64,000 nucleotides of DNA from Alteromonas sp. a30 (GTDB lineage Bacteria; Pseudomonadota; Gammaproteobacteria; Enterobacterales; Alteromonadaceae), in assembly GCF_026788005.1 (NCBI RefSeq), contig NZ_JABEPE010000006.1:124001-188000 (forward strand). The letters are read 5' to 3'. Positions 51,054 to 58,771 of the stretch are shown here, one piece after another. The position numbers were made by a program, and so were the translations under genes. The stretch's first letter is position 1; each line of letters opens with the position of its first letter. The notes below the pieces were generated by a model. It was not told where the DNA came from and made no database searches. It worked only from the letters and a program-made list of their open reading frames with translations.

Positions 51054-51070
51054 AAAGCTGAACAAAAAAA

Positions 51071-51103
51071 GATCTCTTTGATCTTCTTTAGATTATTATT
51101 TCT
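51071..51103 (+). other. DNA unwinding element with 13-mer-like repeats
   Basis: Three overlapping or adjacent 13-mers, GATCTCTTTGATC (51071), GATCTTCTTTAGA (51080) and GATTATTATTTCT (51091), resemble the E. coli oriC L/M/R 13-mers (GATCTnTTnTTTT). The tract is AT-rich and sits at the mnmG edge of oriC. Confidence 0.75.
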
Positions 51104-51302
51104 ATTATTAGGCAAGGCCCTTTCTGTGGTTAACTCAAAAAAGTCTTTATTGATCAAAATTTTAGCAAGATCATAAAATGTGATCAAAGATTGATCAACC
51201 AGCTTAAAAGCTGGGAGTAAACCGTGGAAATATCCACTGGTCAAAAAAGATCATTTTTTGATCACCAGTAGATCAAAGTTTTACCAGATGTTTTCCAGTG
51301 AT

Positions 51303-51311
51303 CTATCCACA
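51303..51311 (+). other. DnaA box, one mismatch
   Basis: CTATCCACA differs from TTATCCACA only at the first base. It is 24 bp from the end of the perfect box and in opposite orientation. Confidence 0.55.
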
Positions 51312-51335
51312 GACAGATCAAAACTTTGATCAAAT

Positions 51336-51344
51336 TGTGGATAA
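51336..51344 (-). other. DnaA box, perfect consensus
   Basis: TGTGGATAA on the plus strand is the perfect DnaA box TTATCCACA on the minus strand. It is the only exact high-affinity box that I see in this origin and lies near its middle. Confidence 0.85.
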
Positions 51345-51529
51345 GCGATGAATATGATCAAAAGTTGATCGCGCTGGCCCTTTCAACACGTGCGATCAGA
51401 GTGTGAATATTGATCACAGTGGATCGAGGTGGATAAGTTTTGATCACCTTGAGATCCCCGTATTTACTGATCTCCAGAAAAAAGTGATCATTGATTGATC
51501 ATTCTACGATCAATGTTTAAACAGTGTTC

Positions 51530-51545
51530 GATCAATGTTTGATCA
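51530..51545. repeat. 16-bp direct repeat, right copy, at the oriC edge
   Basis: This is the second exact copy of GATCAATGTTTGATCA. It contains two GATC sites 11 bp apart and is part of the phased series 51486, 51497, 51508, 51530, 51541, 51552. Confidence 0.9.
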
Positions 51546-51599
51546 TTAAATGATCGTTTTTTAAGGCGAGATCAATCTGTTTTAATGTGATTAAAAATG

Positions 51600-51608
51600 T
51601 TTTACACA
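51600..51608 (+). other. DnaA box matching TTWTNCACA
   Basis: TTTTACACA fits the relaxed consensus TTWTNCACA. It lies at the right edge of the origin, just beyond the last GATC. Confidence 0.55.
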
Positions 51609-51683
51609 GGGAAAAATGAATGGTAATGAAATTTCATTGGCTTCAAAACGGTTTAGTAATTCAGTCAATCATTGGAGTTTTAC

Positions 51684-52130
51684 ATGAAATATTTAGCTAA
51701 ATTGTTAGTGCTCGTTGCATTTTGGACTAGTGCTGTGTTGGCGGAAGGCCCAATTAACACGACTTTTTTCGGTGGTTTAGCCATTGATGGTTATGACACT
51801 GTAGCTTATTGGAAGGAAAATAAGGCGGTTGAGGGTAAAAAGGCGTTTACTTATGAGTGGCGTGGTGCGAAATGGCGCTTTTCTTCTGAAGAAAATATGG
51901 AATTATTTAAAGCCGACCCAATTAAATATCTGCCAGAGTACGGTGGTCACTGTGCCTATGCGATGTCTGATGATAAATTAGTAGGCGTTGATCCTGAAGT
52001 TTTCGAGATTTATAACGGCAAGCTTTATCTTAACTATAGTAAGAGCGTTCAAGGTCATTGGGTTAAAGAAAAAGATAAGTTTATTGGCGAAGCTGACGGT
52101 TTTTATACCGAGCGTGAGAAAGAAAAGTAG
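51684..52130 (+). CDS. Exported YHS-domain protein
   Basis: A 148-residue protein: a signal peptide (cleavage after AVLA) and a YHS domain (about 28-110) with GYDTVAYWKENKAVEG, WRFSSEENMELFKADP and YGGHCAYAM. YHS domains are small and often linked to metal binding; no clear function is known for this exported form. GGAG six bases before ATG 51684 sets the start. It begins 75 bp after the last DnaA box, so its promoter lies within or next to oriC. Confidence 0.88.
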   Translation: MKYLAKLLVLVAFWTSAVLAEGPINTTFFGGLAIDGYDTVAYWKENKAVEGKKAFTYEWRGAKWRFSSEENMELFKADPIKYLPEYGGHCAYAMSDDKLVGVDPEVFEIYNGKLYLNYSKSVQGHWVKEKDKFIGEADGFYTEREKEK

Positions 52131-52156
52131 ATAACGAGTTTAATTTTATTTGAAAG

Positions 52157-52192
52157 AAGCCCGCATTATTTAAGGTAGTGCGGGCTTTTTTG
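52157..52192 (+). terminator. Terminator after the YHS gene
   Basis: AAGCCCGCA and TGCGGGCTT form a perfect 9-bp stem (52157-52165, 52179-52187) followed by TTTT. It separates the YHS gene from the convergent dnaC-like gene. Confidence 0.92.
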
Positions 52193-52215
52193 TGTTTGAA
52201 ATATCTCTGAAAGGG

Positions 52216-53034
52216 CTATTTTATTTGATTCGGCACATATTTAGGTTTGTAAGTGCTGTCTGTTGGGTATTCGTCTTCAATCGGCTTACGACGGCTTGGG
52301 CCTTGAAAATGTACTTTGTAAGTGTCGTATTCTTTGATTGATTCGAAACAGTATTGCCCTAAAGCAATTTCAAGATCTGCTAAGTTATGATTGGTGATTA
52401 ATATGCAGTTTTTCTTGTTAACTAAGCGCTGACGTAAAAGGTTTCCAAGCCAGCTTTGTGAGTGCTTTTTCAATATACTTTCATTAACGCACACTTCATC
52501 CAATATTAATAAATCCACTTCTAATAGGTCGTGATTTATTTGGCGAAACTTCTCACCTGCGTTGTCTTGTGCGCTAAAGTCGAAAGAAGATTGGCGCATT
52601 TCTAATAGACTAGAGAGCTGGCGATATAAAACTGTTATTTCATAGGTTTCGATAAGTTCGTGCGCGATGGAGCCTGCAATATGTGACTTACCACGTCCAT
52701 AATCACCGTAAAAAATCATCATATGTGCAGAACTTTGACGCCAATTAGGATCGTCGTGCGCAGCAATAAAGCTTTGAGCGATACTGACCGCTTCATTAGT
52801 ATCTTCACTGTCGATGTCGAGTGTATCAAAGACCCACTTGGGGTTAAGATCAGAGCGACCATGAAGTGATGCTATGCGTTTAGTTTTTGCTTCTTTTTGC
52901 AAGCGGCGCACGTCTTCGTTTGCTTGCATGTCGTAGATTTTGCGTAAAGACTGATAATCCGCAGGCTTTCCTTTTCTTGGCTTTTTGCCTAAAGTCTCTG
53001 CAAACCGTTTTATTTTATCGTTGATGCTTTCCAC
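52216..53034 (-). CDS. dnaC: DnaC-like helicase-loader ATPase
   Basis: A 272-residue AAA+ protein. An N-terminal basic region that could contact DnaB is followed by Walker A GDYGRGKSHIAG, Walker B DLLILDEVCV and a sensor region ILITNHNLADL. In E. coli, DnaC loads DnaB at the origin with DnaA. Here the gene is 0.6 kb from oriC and overlaps the dnaT-like gene by 20 bp, so the two are coupled. It is slightly longer than E. coli DnaC (245 residues). Family identity is firm; strict orthology is likely but not proven. Confidence 0.88.
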   Translation of the reverse strand: MESINDKIKRFAETLGKKPRKGKPADYQSLRKIYDMQANEDVRRLQKEAKTKRIASLHGRSDLNPKWVFDTLDIDSEDTNEAVSIAQSFIAAHDDPNWRQSSAHMMIFYGDYGRGKSHIAGSIAHELIETYEITVLYRQLSSLLEMRQSSFDFSAQDNAGEKFRQINHDLLEVDLLILDEVCVNESILKKHSQSWLGNLLRQRLVNKKNCILITNHNLADLEIALGQYCFESIKEYDTYKVHFQGPSRRKPIEDEYPTDSTYKPKYVPNQIK

Positions 53035-53665
53035 TGTATTTCTCTACTAACTTTCGGGTATTGTCATCCGCGACTAATTCAGGTTTTTTATTCACTGTTT
53101 GAGTCGCGAGTTGTTTAACTGGTTTGTAACCTAGTTTGGTGCGGTTTTTCTTTATATGTTGAACAAACCTGTGAGTCCACTGAAAAGGGGTATGTAATGC
53201 ATCTGGTCGACCCATCCAATAGGCAATAAAGTCGCCAAGTTCTTCTTTATAATAATCCTTTTCAATGATTCCAACTAATTGTGCTAGATCTTGATACAAC
53301 GTGTCATTCGGTACCCAATTTACGTTCATCGACTGTTTGGATTGATGTAAATTTTGATAGTCATCGTCCGCTAAAACAAGTAGGGGTAAAAGCAATTTTT
53401 GCTTATTAAAAGATTTATCTTGTGGCACTTCTTCAATAAAACTCACTAACCCTTGTTGGAGTAACTCAATAATTAAGTTATTTAATTGGCGGCCTCGAGT
53501 ATATTTTGTTTCTTTACTATTGAGTAAAGCTGAGAAGTGTTTGTAATTTAATTCTTTGGTGATACCTGTTATTTCATTGGCGCTCGGTCTAATCGCTAAG
53601 CAATAAAGCACTCTTGCATCATTACTGATATTGCCGGTTAATGCTTGTAATTCTGAATGATTCAT
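53015..53665 (-). CDS. dnaT: DnaT-like primosomal protein
   Basis: A 216-residue protein with an N-terminal winged-helix-like region (about 1-95) and a C-terminal DnaT-type single-strand DNA-binding segment (about 150-185; DALHTPFQWTHRFVQHIKK). It overlaps the dnaC-like gene in the same order as E. coli dnaTC. The match to E. coli DnaT (179 residues) is weak overall, so the call leans on gene pairing and the C-terminal segment. It would take part in PriA-dependent restart. Confidence 0.78.
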   Translation of the reverse strand: MNHSELQALTGNISNDARVLYCLAIRPSANEITGITKELNYKHFSALLNSKETKYTRGRQLNNLIIELLQQGLVSFIEEVPQDKSFNKQKLLLPLLVLADDDYQNLHQSKQSMNVNWVPNDTLYQDLAQLVGIIEKDYYKEELGDFIAYWMGRPDALHTPFQWTHRFVQHIKKNRTKLGYKPVKQLATQTVNKKPELVADDNTRKLVEKYSGKHQR

Positions 53666-53669
53666 TAAT

Positions 53670-54116
53670 TTAGATGAGCTCTGGTTTCTCTACTAGCCAT
53701 TGTTCGAGCCATTCCACTGCGGCTTCTTCTGGCAATGGGTGTTCCAATACATCGATGTACAAAGGAGTATGAACCAATTTTGCATTTTGTTTCTGTAATA
53801 AGGAAAGCAGCTGTTTCGAACCTTCACAGAAAGTGTCGTAGCTGGTATCACCTAAACCGACAATGGCAAATTTAACGTCTGATAAATTGGTATTTTTCAG
53901 TTGTTCTGCAAAAGGTTCAATATTATCAGGTAGATCTCCGGCACCATGGGTGGACGAACAGACAATCCATAATTTATCAAATGACATATCTTCCAGTTTT
54001 GGGTTTAAATGAATATGTACTTGGTGATTATGTTGTTCAAGCTTAGCTTTGAGTTCATCAGCAACGTATTCGGTTGCGCCTAACATAGAGCCAACAATGA
54101 TCTCGATATTTAGCAT
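53670..54116 (-). CDS. mioC: Flavodoxin-like MioC
   Basis: A 148-residue flavodoxin fold. FMN-binding loops are the phosphate loop GSMLGATEYVADELK, CSSTHGAGDLPDN and GLGDTSYDTFCEGS. In E. coli mioC lies right beside oriC; here it is 2 kb away, with YHS, dnaC and dnaT in between. Four bases separate it from dnaT, so mioC-dnaT-dnaC could be one transcript running towards oriC. Confidence 0.94.
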   Translation of the reverse strand: MLNIEIIVGSMLGATEYVADELKAKLEQHNHQVHIHLNPKLEDMSFDKLWIVCSSTHGAGDLPDNIEPFAEQLKNTNLSDVKFAIVGLGDTSYDTFCEGSKQLLSLLQKQNAKLVHTPLYIDVLEHPLPEEAAVEWLEQWLVEKPELI

Positions 54117-54248
54117 AGTGTTTAGATGTTATTTGGGAATTCGCCCATGATAACGCTGAATGCTATTTATATCTAAGGAAAGTAATAGGCCACAGATTGG
54201 TATAGCTGGACTCAACCTGTGACCTATGCGGGGAAACGAAGATTGTGG

Positions 54249-55775
54249 TTATGCAACTAAATCGCGTTTTATCCCATGTGTGATGTGCTTGTGTAAAACT
54301 GTGGCGCATTTGTGTGCGTGGCGAACGATAATATCCATAGCACTGGTAAATAGGAATTTACCGTTAGTGATTTCGCCTACAGCATAAATGGTGTTGCTGA
54401 AGTTACCGCTGTTATCAACAATATTGTGATATTGCTCACAAACATCAATGCCGCCGAATGGATGTTGTCTTACTAAGCCATCTTGTAATAGATTACGAAG
54501 CAATTGGGAGTCACACATGTTGGCATCTCTAGGGCTACCCGTAGCATAAATAACGGCGCCTGTTTCAACGCGTTGGCCATCATCAGTTGTGATAAATAGC
54601 TGATCGCCTTCTTTCGCGATTTCGCTGTTACCTGTAACAAACTGCAATTGACCAGAACGCACATACTCACGCATTTTTATAGCATTCTCGATTGGAATTG
54701 AAATACGCATTGACATAGCAGATGCAAGCATTTCGTTCATAAACCAATCTTTTTCGCCATCTGGCAGCATGCCCCAAACATCAGCAAGTAGAGAATTTGT
54801 GTCATAAAGGACGGCTTGCCATCCACGCTTATGCTGTGCCATGTCAATTTCATAGCTTAAGAATTTCTCAAAATCTGTGATTGGTGGTGGTGGGAATACT
54901 AATTCCTCTTCCATGTTGTCTGGGTTCTGAGCACGATAGCGCTCCATTTCTTTAAAGAATAAGTCAGAAAGATCCGTGATGTTAATGTCAGGATAATTTC
55001 GATTAATGAAATCCAGAGCTAAATACTGGTTTTTATAACGACCTTGTACACCTCGGACGCTAGGGAATAAACCACTTCGAGAATAAAGTGTTATCTTACC
55101 TTTATGCCCATTCTCAATCATGCCGATAACTGCATCGATTGCACTTAAACGTGCGCCGATAACCGCTATATCTGCATCTTTTGGAATATTGTTAGTGATA
55201 TTATCCACAGGATAAGGTGAATGATAAATTTGTTTGTGATTAATTAATGCATCCGGGCTGAGTAGTGAAGTACCGCAGGCGATAACAGATTTATCAACTT
55301 CATAATCAGCGCCAGAAATCGTGGAAACAATCACGGTTTCTGCTTCGTAGTTTTCTTTTAGGTTAACGACTTCGTCTTGAATAACATCAACTTTAATATC
55401 AGCTTCTCGGGCTTTATTAACAACAGCATTAAATGTGTCCTGCATATACATGCCGAACAGCGGGCGAGGAGCGTAAGTATCTTCGTGGATTTCTAAGCCC
55501 GGATACTCTGGTTTCCATTTTTGTTGATTTTCATCCAACCACTTGAAGAAGTCGCCTGGGCGATCCTTTAATGCAGTGATGTAACCTGCTTTTGTGTTTA
55601 AAAGGTTAGACTTGGCATCTGATTGATAAGCGTTACCAGGACCAATCTCAGGTAATTTTTCAAAAACCATAAAATGAAGATTATCTGTGGATTCCTTGTT
55701 GCACTCATTAATAAATGATTCGATAAATGCGATGCATGATGCACCACCACCAACTATTGCGATTTTTTTGCCCAT
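54249..55775 (-). CDS. FAD/NAD(P)-binding protein (oxidoreductase-like)
   Basis: A 508-residue protein with an N-terminal dinucleotide fold (IAIVGGGASCIAFIESF) and the FAD-NAD(P)-binding family pattern EIGPGNAYQSD, NLLNTKAGYITALKDRPGDF and VIGARLSAIDAV, with a later ATG motif (VIYATGSPRD). It resembles lysine/ornithine N-monooxygenase-like or HpnW-type proteins, but no specific substrate can be read. It is last in the five-gene operon, 8 bp after the CoA-transferase gene. Confidence 0.85.
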   Translation of the reverse strand: MGKKIAIVGGGASCIAFIESFINECNKESTDNLHFMVFEKLPEIGPGNAYQSDAKSNLLNTKAGYITALKDRPGDFFKWLDENQQKWKPEYPGLEIHEDTYAPRPLFGMYMQDTFNAVVNKAREADIKVDVIQDEVVNLKENYEAETVIVSTISGADYEVDKSVIACGTSLLSPDALINHKQIYHSPYPVDNITNNIPKDADIAVIGARLSAIDAVIGMIENGHKGKITLYSRSGLFPSVRGVQGRYKNQYLALDFINRNYPDINITDLSDLFFKEMERYRAQNPDNMEEELVFPPPPITDFEKFLSYEIDMAQHKRGWQAVLYDTNSLLADVWGMLPDGEKDWFMNEMLASAMSMRISIPIENAIKMREYVRSGQLQFVTGNSEIAKEGDQLFITTDDGQRVETGAVIYATGSPRDANMCDSQLLRNLLQDGLVRQHPFGGIDVCEQYHNIVDNSGNFSNTIYAVGEITNGKFLFTSAMDIIVRHAHKCATVLHKHITHGIKRDLVA

Positions 55776-55783
55776 TTTGAAAC

Positions 55784-57256
55784 CTATACTAAGTTAATTT
55801 TTTTTAATGAAGGAGATATTGAAATCGGGTAGTCAATTTGTGCTGTGACCTCAGCTATTGAAACCCCAGGTGCAATTTCAATCAGTTCTAATCCATCTCT
55901 GGATAGGTTAAAAACGGCTCTTTCCGTTATAACAAGGATCTCTTTATTAGCGAACAACGAGTGACTGGTGTCGACCGTTATTTGCTGTACCTCACTGACG
56001 AATTTTTTAACTTTGCCTTCATTGATTATCTGTAATTCACCGTTGTTTTCTTGTAATTTCAAACCTGCTGTTGTCATCGTGCCGCAAAGCACAATCTTCT
56101 TAGCTGATTGCGCAATATTGATGAAACCGCCTGCGCCGGTTTGTTTTTTACCAAACATGCTGGAGTTCAATCTTCCGTGGGCATCTATTTCCCCAAATCC
56201 GAGGAATGCCACATCAATGCCACCACCATCGTAGAAAGTAAAAAGGTCGGCTTGATCAATAACAGCGTCAGGGTTATCTGAAGCTCCGAATGACAATTCA
56301 TATAGCGGTGTGCCATTGAATAATCCGGATTCAACTGTTAATGAATTTTCGCCAAAATCGTTGTTTAATTGTTCACCAATCAAAGCCGGAATACCGATAC
56401 CTAAGTTGATACAGTTTTTGCCTTCTGGCATTTCTTTGATGGCACGATTAAGAACCAATCTTTTTTCTAGTGGGATAGTGTTATCCGTTTCTTTGTTGGC
56501 AGACTCTAAAATTCCGTATGATGAAGGATGATTTGCTTCATCATCACAGACCGTTACGTAGTCAACCATAACTGCTGGTATTTGAACTTGATTAGGGGGG
56601 ATTTTATCCACAAGCTTTTTCACCTGAACGGCTACTTTACCGCCATAGCGCTTTGCCGCCATCGCTTGGATCATTGCGTCATGATAGGCATCTTCATCTT
56701 CCATTGAGATGTTGCCTTTCGCATCGCTATAGGTTCCTCGCAGAATTGTGAAATCCACTTTTTGGCTAGGATAGAACATATATTCTTCACCCATAAAAGT
56801 GGTTTTTTGCACAATTGGTTTCGCGCCTTGTGTTAAACATCCACCATCAACATCAGGGTCAACAAATGAGCTAAGTCCAACTTTGGTTAGCACACCCGGT
56901 GATCCAGAAGCGATTTCTCTGAACAAATGACTGACCGTACCCATTGGCCAGTTATGTCCTTCAAGTTGTCCTTCTCTTGCTGCTTTGGAAAGTTCAGGAC
57001 AGAAACCCCAAAAGCCTCCAATTGCCTGTTTAACCATGCCTTTGGCAGCGAGTCGATCTAAGCCTTTTCCGGCTTTATCGCCTGCGCCAGAGGCAAATAG
57101 CAAATTAAGTGACTTTGGGTGTCCTGTACTTTCAAACCTTGCTTGCAGCGCCTCAGTATAAAGGTCTGGATGCCCACAACATCCGAATCCTCCAGGAATG
57201 ACTGTTGCGTTATCAAATATCATTTCTGCAATTTCTGAAGCGGCTACAATTTGCAT
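55784..57256 (-). CDS. Fused alpha/beta CoA-transferase (family I)
   Basis: A 490-residue single-chain enzyme with both halves of a family I CoA-transferase. The alpha part begins IFDNATVIPGGFGCCGHPD; the beta part has LGIGIPALIGEQL and the catalytic Glu309 in LTVESGLFNGTP, then GGGIDVAFLGFGEID and TGAGGFINIAQ. It would move CoA between short carboxylates or keto acids. The substrate is unknown. Similar in layout to YdiF but about 40 residues shorter. It starts 5 bp after the cupin gene. Confidence 0.92.
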   Translation of the reverse strand: MQIVAASEIAEMIFDNATVIPGGFGCCGHPDLYTEALQARFESTGHPKSLNLLFASGAGDKAGKGLDRLAAKGMVKQAIGGFWGFCPELSKAAREGQLEGHNWPMGTVSHLFREIASGSPGVLTKVGLSSFVDPDVDGGCLTQGAKPIVQKTTFMGEEYMFYPSQKVDFTILRGTYSDAKGNISMEDEDAYHDAMIQAMAAKRYGGKVAVQVKKLVDKIPPNQVQIPAVMVDYVTVCDDEANHPSSYGILESANKETDNTIPLEKRLVLNRAIKEMPEGKNCINLGIGIPALIGEQLNNDFGENSLTVESGLFNGTPLYELSFGASDNPDAVIDQADLFTFYDGGGIDVAFLGFGEIDAHGRLNSSMFGKKQTGAGGFINIAQSAKKIVLCGTMTTAGLKLQENNGELQIINEGKVKKFVSEVQQITVDTSHSLFANKEILVITERAVFNLSRDGLELIEIAPGVSIAEVTAQIDYPISISPSLKKINLV

Positions 57257-57261
57257 AGGTT

Positions 57262-57660
57262 TTACTCCTGTAACTGTTTTACTGGTACGTAGCGTGATGC
57301 CAAAATCACACAGCCATTCTTAGATGACATGCTGTGGCAGGTGCCTGGCGCACGAACAACCAAATGACCTGGTGTGAATGTTTGGCCGTTCTCGATGTAG
57401 TCACCTTGAAGTACAAGTACCGTTTCAAAGCCCATATGAACGTGTCCAGGTGTATATGAGCCTGGCTCATATCGTAAGAAAGCCATGTCAGCACCATTCG
57501 GATCTTCTTGTGTTTGGTCGAAGATAACTGAAATTTCAACGCCTTCACGGAAACCAGGCATATAAGGGGCCCATTCCAAATCTGCTGGAATTTCCATGTC
57601 AGTATCGAAGCCAAGCTTCAAAATGCGATCTCTTGATTCTGGTGGAACTTTAAACTCCAT
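57262..57660 (-). CDS. Cupin protein, ChrR-like
   Basis: A 132-residue single-domain cupin. The metal-binding motif 1 is GSYTPGHVHMGFETVLVLQGDY (read in two parts: GSYTPGHVHMG and FETVLVLQG), and motif 2 includes GHLVVRAPGTCHSM. The histidines and Glu can bind a metal, as in ChrR-type cupins or small dioxygenases. It overlaps the tautomerase gene by 11 bp, so translation is coupled. Confidence 0.88.
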   Translation of the reverse strand: MEFKVPPESRDRILKLGFDTDMEIPADLEWAPYMPGFREGVEISVIFDQTQEDPNGADMAFLRYEPGSYTPGHVHMGFETVLVLQGDYIENGQTFTPGHLVVRAPGTCHSMSSKNGCVILASRYVPVKQLQE

Positions 57661-58057
57661 CAGGGTTCTCCTCTTTATTCAATTTACGTTGTAGTTGCGT
57701 TTCGCCGTTATATCCCCAGCTATCACCGGCAACGTCTTGGATGACGATGTAGTTTGGGTTATTTTCTGGAATCTGAAGCTCGTCTTTGAGGTATCCCCAG
57801 ACGTGCTCTAGCCAAAGCGTTTTTTCTTCAGGTGTATTAGTTCCTGCTGTTACGTAGATAGTTAACGTAATCATCTGTGTATCTATCATGGCGTTTCCTG
57901 CACTGAACCAAGTGCTAGGAGCATCAGACATAATGACGTTAGTTACTTGCGGGTCTTTTTTGAGAAACTCCGCGGTGTATTGCATTAGTCGACTTGCAAT
58001 CGTGGCTTTTTGTGGCTCACTGATTGGCTTATTACTTGAAAAGACGAGATTAGGCAT
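57650..58057 (-). CDS. Tautomerase-superfamily protein
   Basis: A 135-residue protein whose mature N-terminus would be Pro (MPNLVF), the catalytic base of 4-oxalocrotonate tautomerase-type enzymes. It is twice the length of 4-OT, as in MSAD/cis-CaaD-like or MIF-like members with two fused repeats. Overlap with the cupin gene and 31 bp to the HPP gene place it in the operon. The substrate is probably a keto/enol acid, inferred only from family chemistry. Confidence 0.83.
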   Translation of the reverse strand: MPNLVFSSNKPISEPQKATIASRLMQYTAEFLKKDPQVTNVIMSDAPSTWFSAGNAMIDTQMITLTIYVTAGTNTPEEKTLWLEHVWGYLKDELQIPENNPNYIVIQDVAGDSWGYNGETQLQRKLNKEENPDGV

Positions 58058-58088
58058 TAATAATCATCCTGTTTGGTTATTTGAAAAT

Positions 58089-58616
58089 TTATTTGCTGGA
58101 TAACCCATACCAATAAAGTGGCCATTTGTTAGGGGAACCTACGTTATTGATTAGCGAAGCAACGCCAACCAAGAAAATGGCTCCTAACAACACTGGGAAT
58201 ACGAGGAAGTCGAATCCGTAGCCATCGGCTCCTGCTCCTGCTATGAGAACTACGATGGGGTTTGCTCCTGCTGGGGGATGAACAACTCTGAAAAATTGCA
58301 TTGCAGCAACAGATAATCCAACGGATGCGGCCACTACAACCATGTCGTTTCCTAGCGTATACAGGGCAACTAGGCCAATAAGGGTAGAAACAAAGTGACC
58401 ACCGATAACATTTCTCGGTTGCGCAAGAGGAGATGCCGAAGCGGCAAATAAGATGACACACGTAGCACCAAAAGGAGCCATTAATAGAGGTTGATCCACA
58501 AGTTTGGTTAATAGGCTTAACCCTAAAATACCTATGAATCCTCCGACGAAACCTCTGATTAAGTCGGTTGATGTGGGTTTAGGTGGTAATGCACCGCCAC
58601 CAGAAAGCTTACCCAT
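58089..58616 (-). CDS. HPP-family integral membrane protein
   Basis: A 175-residue protein with about four to five transmembrane helices and the family motif VVHPPAGANP near residue 115. Other HPP-type segments are LVDQPLLMAPFGATCV and PLAQPRNVIGGHFVS. Some HPP proteins are implicated in nitrite transport in plants and cyanobacteria; the substrate here is unknown. First gene of the operon, divergent from the TetR gene. Confidence 0.9.
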   Translation of the reverse strand: MGKLSGGGALPPKPTSTDLIRGFVGGFIGILGLSLLTKLVDQPLLMAPFGATCVILFAASASPLAQPRNVIGGHFVSTLIGLVALYTLGNDMVVVAASVGLSVAAMQFFRVVHPPAGANPIVVLIAGAGADGYGFDFLVFPVLLGAIFLVGVASLINNVGSPNKWPLYWYGLSSK

Positions 58617-58697
58617 GTACTTATCTCCTCATAATTAAAAAATATTAAAGCTACTGATTCAGTTCGCTCCGAATAGGAGTGAGCTTAAATTTCAAGG

Positions 58698-58738
58698 GAA
58701 CAGACCTGTACTGCTTTATAAAAGTTACAGATCTGTTC
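58698..58738. promoter_or_regulatory. Paired palindromic operators between the TetR gene and the HPP operon
   Basis: GAACAGACCTGTA (58698-58710) and TACAGATCTGTTC (58726-58738) form an inverted repeat (12 of 13 positions). Each contains a palindrome, ACAGAYCTGT, with centres 27 bp apart. They lie 34-74 bp upstream of the TetR start and 82-122 bp upstream of the HPP gene. Two dyads at about 2.5 turns are typical of a TetR-family regulator controlling both promoters. The binding itself is inferred. Confidence 0.7.
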
Positions 58739-58771
58739 ACTTCCCTGCAATGTGATGTACAGGAGCAAAAA

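Larger units (their letters stand above)
51031..51608. other. oriC: Chromosomal replication origin oriC
   Basis: The noncoding segment between mnmG and the YHS gene holds 29 GATC sites from 51038 to 51573, where roughly two are expected by chance. It also has a run of 13-mer-like AT-rich elements at 51071-51103 and DnaA boxes: perfect TTATCCACA (minus, 51336-51344), TTTTACACA (51600-51608) and one-mismatch forms at 51125-51133, 51303-51311, 51402-51410 and 51428-51436. The unwinding element lies on the mnmG side, as in E. coli. Ten of the 28 GATC intervals are exactly 11 bp. Dam methylation and SeqA control are implied. Confidence 0.93.

Noticed and set aside
51023-51244. Open frame of 73 codons on the minus strand inside oriC
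   Set aside because: It crosses the unwinding element and GATC array, has no convincing start signal and has low-complexity content.
51037-51546. A second-chromosome type (RctB iteron) origin
   Set aside because: The flanking mnmG, DnaA boxes and 13-mer unwinding element indicate a standard chromosomal oriC; GATC inside repeats is not enough.
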